Source: Oribacterium asaccharolyticum ACB7
GTDB taxonomy: Bacteria; Bacillota; Clostridia; Lachnospirales; Lachnospiraceae
DNA: 64,000 bases
Reading direction: 5' to 3'
Assembly: GCF_000238075.1 (NCBI RefSeq)
Contig: NZ_JH414504.1
Location: 49,927 to 113,926 of the forward strand
Each line of letters starts with the position of its first letter. The first letter of the stretch is position 1. Made by a program: the position numbers and the translations under genes. The notes under the pieces were generated by a model. It worked only from the letters and a program-made list of their open reading frames with translations. It had not been told where the DNA came from and did no database searches. Below are positions 62,288 to 64,000 of this stretch, in pieces.

Positions 62288-64000
62288 TTATTCTTCTTTC
62301 AGCCGGAAACGTTCTACCAACACATTCATCTTATTGGCCTGACCGGTCAGTTCTTCAGAGGCTGCTGCACTCTGCTCCGCTGTGGCGGAATTTGCCTGTA
62401 CCACGGAAGAAATCTGCTGTAAGCCTTGATTCAAAGAAGTAATTCCTTTCAAATCTTTATCGGAAGCGGAAGAAATCTGTTCAATTAAGGTATTGACCTC
62501 TTCCGTACTCTTCGAAACGGAATGTAAGGATTCCGCTGTTTCTTCGGTAATTCTTGCTCCCTTTTCCACTGCTTCAATGGTTTCTTCAATCAGCAAGCCT
62601 GTATTTTGAGCAGCTTTTGCGGATTTCTGAGCAAGATTTCCTACCTCATCCGCAACTACGGCAAAGCCCTTTCCGGCAGCGCCTGCTCTTGCCGCCTCAA
62701 TAGCGGCATTCAAGGAAAGGATATTCGTTTGGAAGGCAATATCATCGATGGTCTTGATGATTTTACTGATTTCATTGGACTTTGCGGTAATATCATTCAT
62801 GGCCTTCCGCATTTCTTCCATCTTCTCATTGGACTGCAGTACAGCCGTACCGGCTTCTCCCTGCAATTTAAATGCCTCTCCTGCGGTTTTTGTAGAGGCT
62901 TGAATAGAGTGAGAAATATCCTGCATATTGGCGGATAACTCTTCGATAGAAGAAGCCTGTTCCGTTGCGCCTTGTGATAAGCTTTGCGCTCCGGTGTTTA
63001 CCTGCTCCGCACTTCTTAATACCTGCACGGAAGAGGAATGTACTTCCTGCAAGGTTTTATTCATATCGCTTTGGATATTTTTCAAACTTTCCAAGAGCGG
63101 TGCATAATCTCCGATATAGTCTTCGCTTTCCAGATTTTCGGTAAAGTTTCCGCCTGCCATGGCTTCTAAGCGGTCTCTCAGATCAAATACAATCTTTTTG
63201 CTTCTTCCGATAACCTCAGAAATGCTGTAAGAAAGTTCTCCGATTTCATCCTGATTAGGATAATGAATTTCCACATCAAAATTTCCGTTAGCCACTTCTT
63301 TCCCCGCGTCACTGATCTTTCGCAATGGCTTTAAGGCTTTGGAAATCCGGACAAAATTGATAATCTGAACCAGCATAAAAATTATGACTTCCGATAAAAT
63401 CAGTGCGAATAATAGTTGATTTTTCTCCTGGTCAAAATGGGGGATAGTCATAGCGGTCTGCACCCACCAATTAACCCCTTCAATTTCCAACGGCACATAG
63501 TAGCGAACCTGGCTGTCTCTTTGGAAAAATGCTTCTTTACTTTGCATCTTCTCCACCAACATATCACTATATTTCTGACCAATAAGGTTTCCTAAGTTCT
63601 TTCCCTTGGCATCCGGGTTATTGCTGTAGACAAAGTTGTTGTGATTGTCTAAAACATCAAAGAACACATTTTCATAGCCAAGAGTACTCATATCCAACTC
63701 GTTAAAAACTTCAGTGGAAATTTCCGTGGTTACGATTCCTAAGAATCGATCTCCGTCCAGAATTGGAACAGTCATATAGAAGCTGCTTTTTCCGGTATCC
63801 GGATTTTCAATGGGAAGCGTTGCGGAAGCCGCTTTGCTATTCTGTGTCTCCTTATAAAAATCTTGTGTACCGTAGACCTCATAGGGAACCATAGAGAATT
63901 TATCTCCATCCGTATCATAGCGAAGAGAGTAATTAACATTTTCCTTGGAAAATGCTCCCGGCTCCAACAGTAAAGCCTGACTGACAATTCCCAGGTTATT
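62288..64000 (-). CDS. Methyl-accepting chemotaxis protein, 5' end outside the window
   Basis: At least 571 residues; the frame stays open to the window edge and the start is beyond it. A dCache-like extracellular region (ending near residue 185, with [22 protein letters not shown]) is followed by a membrane helix, a HAMP domain ([18 protein letters not shown]), and a coiled-coil signalling domain with the tip [20 protein letters not shown] and [13 protein letters not shown]. It relays an attractant or repellent signal to CheA/CheW. The ligand is unknown. Confidence 0.92.
   Translation of the reverse strand, partial: NNLGIVSQALLLEPGAFSKENVNYSLRYDTDGDKFSMVPYEVYGTQDFYKETQNSKAASATLPIENPDTGKSSFYMTVPILDGDRFLGIVTTEISTEVFNELDMSTLGYENVFFDVLDNHNNFVYSNNPDAKGKNLGNLIGQKYSDMLVEKMQSKEAFFQRDSQVRYYVPLEIEGVNWWVQTAMTIPHFDQEKNQLLFALILSEVIIFMLVQIINFVRISKALKPLRKISDAGKEVANGNFDVEIHYPNQDEIGELSYSISEVIGRSKKIVFDLRDRLEAMAGGNFTENLESEDYIGDYAPLLESLKNIQSDMNKTLQEVHSSSVQVLRSAEQVNTGAQSLSQGATEQASSIEELSANMQDISHSIQASTKTAGEAFKLQGEAGTAVLQSNEKMEEMRKAMNDITAKSNEISKIIKTIDDIAFQTNILSLNAAIEAARAGAAGKGFAVVADEVGNLAQKSAKAAQNTGLLIEETIEAVEKGARITEETAESLHSVSKSTEEVNTLIEQISSASDKDLKGITSLNQGLQQISSVVQANSATAEQSAAASEELTGQANKMNVLVERFRLKEE

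Overview
This window looks like a chromosomal segment from a low-to-mid GC, Gram-positive anaerobe of the Clostridia, most likely a Lachnospiraceae member resembling Oribacterium or Lachnoanaerobaculum. This is inference. It rests on strong AGGAGG ribosome sites, a DUF4317 protein, a type III glutamine synthetase, choline/cell-wall-binding repeat proteins, and several clostridial protein architectures. I saw no rRNA, tRNA, CRISPR array or intact insertion sequence.

Layout. Positions 1-1158 hold an unrecognised small ORF and an EAL c-di-GMP phosphodiesterase that appears to be the surviving half of a GGDEF-EAL protein. Positions 1300-12900 form a surface-protein region: a CnaB-type adhesin, a secreted protein with cell-wall-binding repeats, and a 2277-residue subtilisin-like protease mosaic. 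The last two share a promoter whose -10 element lies inside a perfect 22-bp palindrome. Positions 12.9-21.9 kb carry housekeeping and envelope genes: a PfkB kinase, a CPA1 antiporter, an RsuA pseudouridine synthase, DUF4317, a polysaccharide deacetylase, a TPR-GGDEF diguanylate cyclase and MnmA. Positions 22-34 kb are rich in glycan genes: rfbA, rfbB and rfbD, glmM, two family 2 glycosyltransferases, a flippase-like protein, an ABC-2 polysaccharide-export permease without its ATPase, and a PlsC acyltransferase. leuA and pheA lie among and after them.

Positions 35.3-41.4 kb are one apparent operon: an OmpR-type regulator, a sensor kinase, a 790-residue membrane-anchored extracytoplasmic protein, an ABC ATPase with degenerate catalytic motifs, and an ABC-2 permease. 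Then come thrC, fba and glnN. A protein fusing a winged helix, a LicC-like nucleotidyltransferase and a LicA-like choline kinase follows, then NADH oxidase and another cell-wall-binding repeat protein. Together these suggest a phosphocholine decoration system supplying anchors for the window's choline-binding-like proteins. Positions 51-57 kb hold a ParB-like/BMP fusion, a phosphoesterase, ung, uppP and an amidase. Positions 57-62 kb carry a Na/Pi cotransporter and the glycolytic set gapA-pgk-tpiA. A chemoreceptor runs off the right edge on the minus strand.

The strongest leads are: the licCA-like fusion with an inverted repeat in its promoter, linked to cell-wall-binding proteins; the degenerate ABC ATPase operon under a two-component system; the palindromic operator before the protease operon; a possible structured RNA at about 56.75-56.86 kb; and the ParB-like/BMP fusion.
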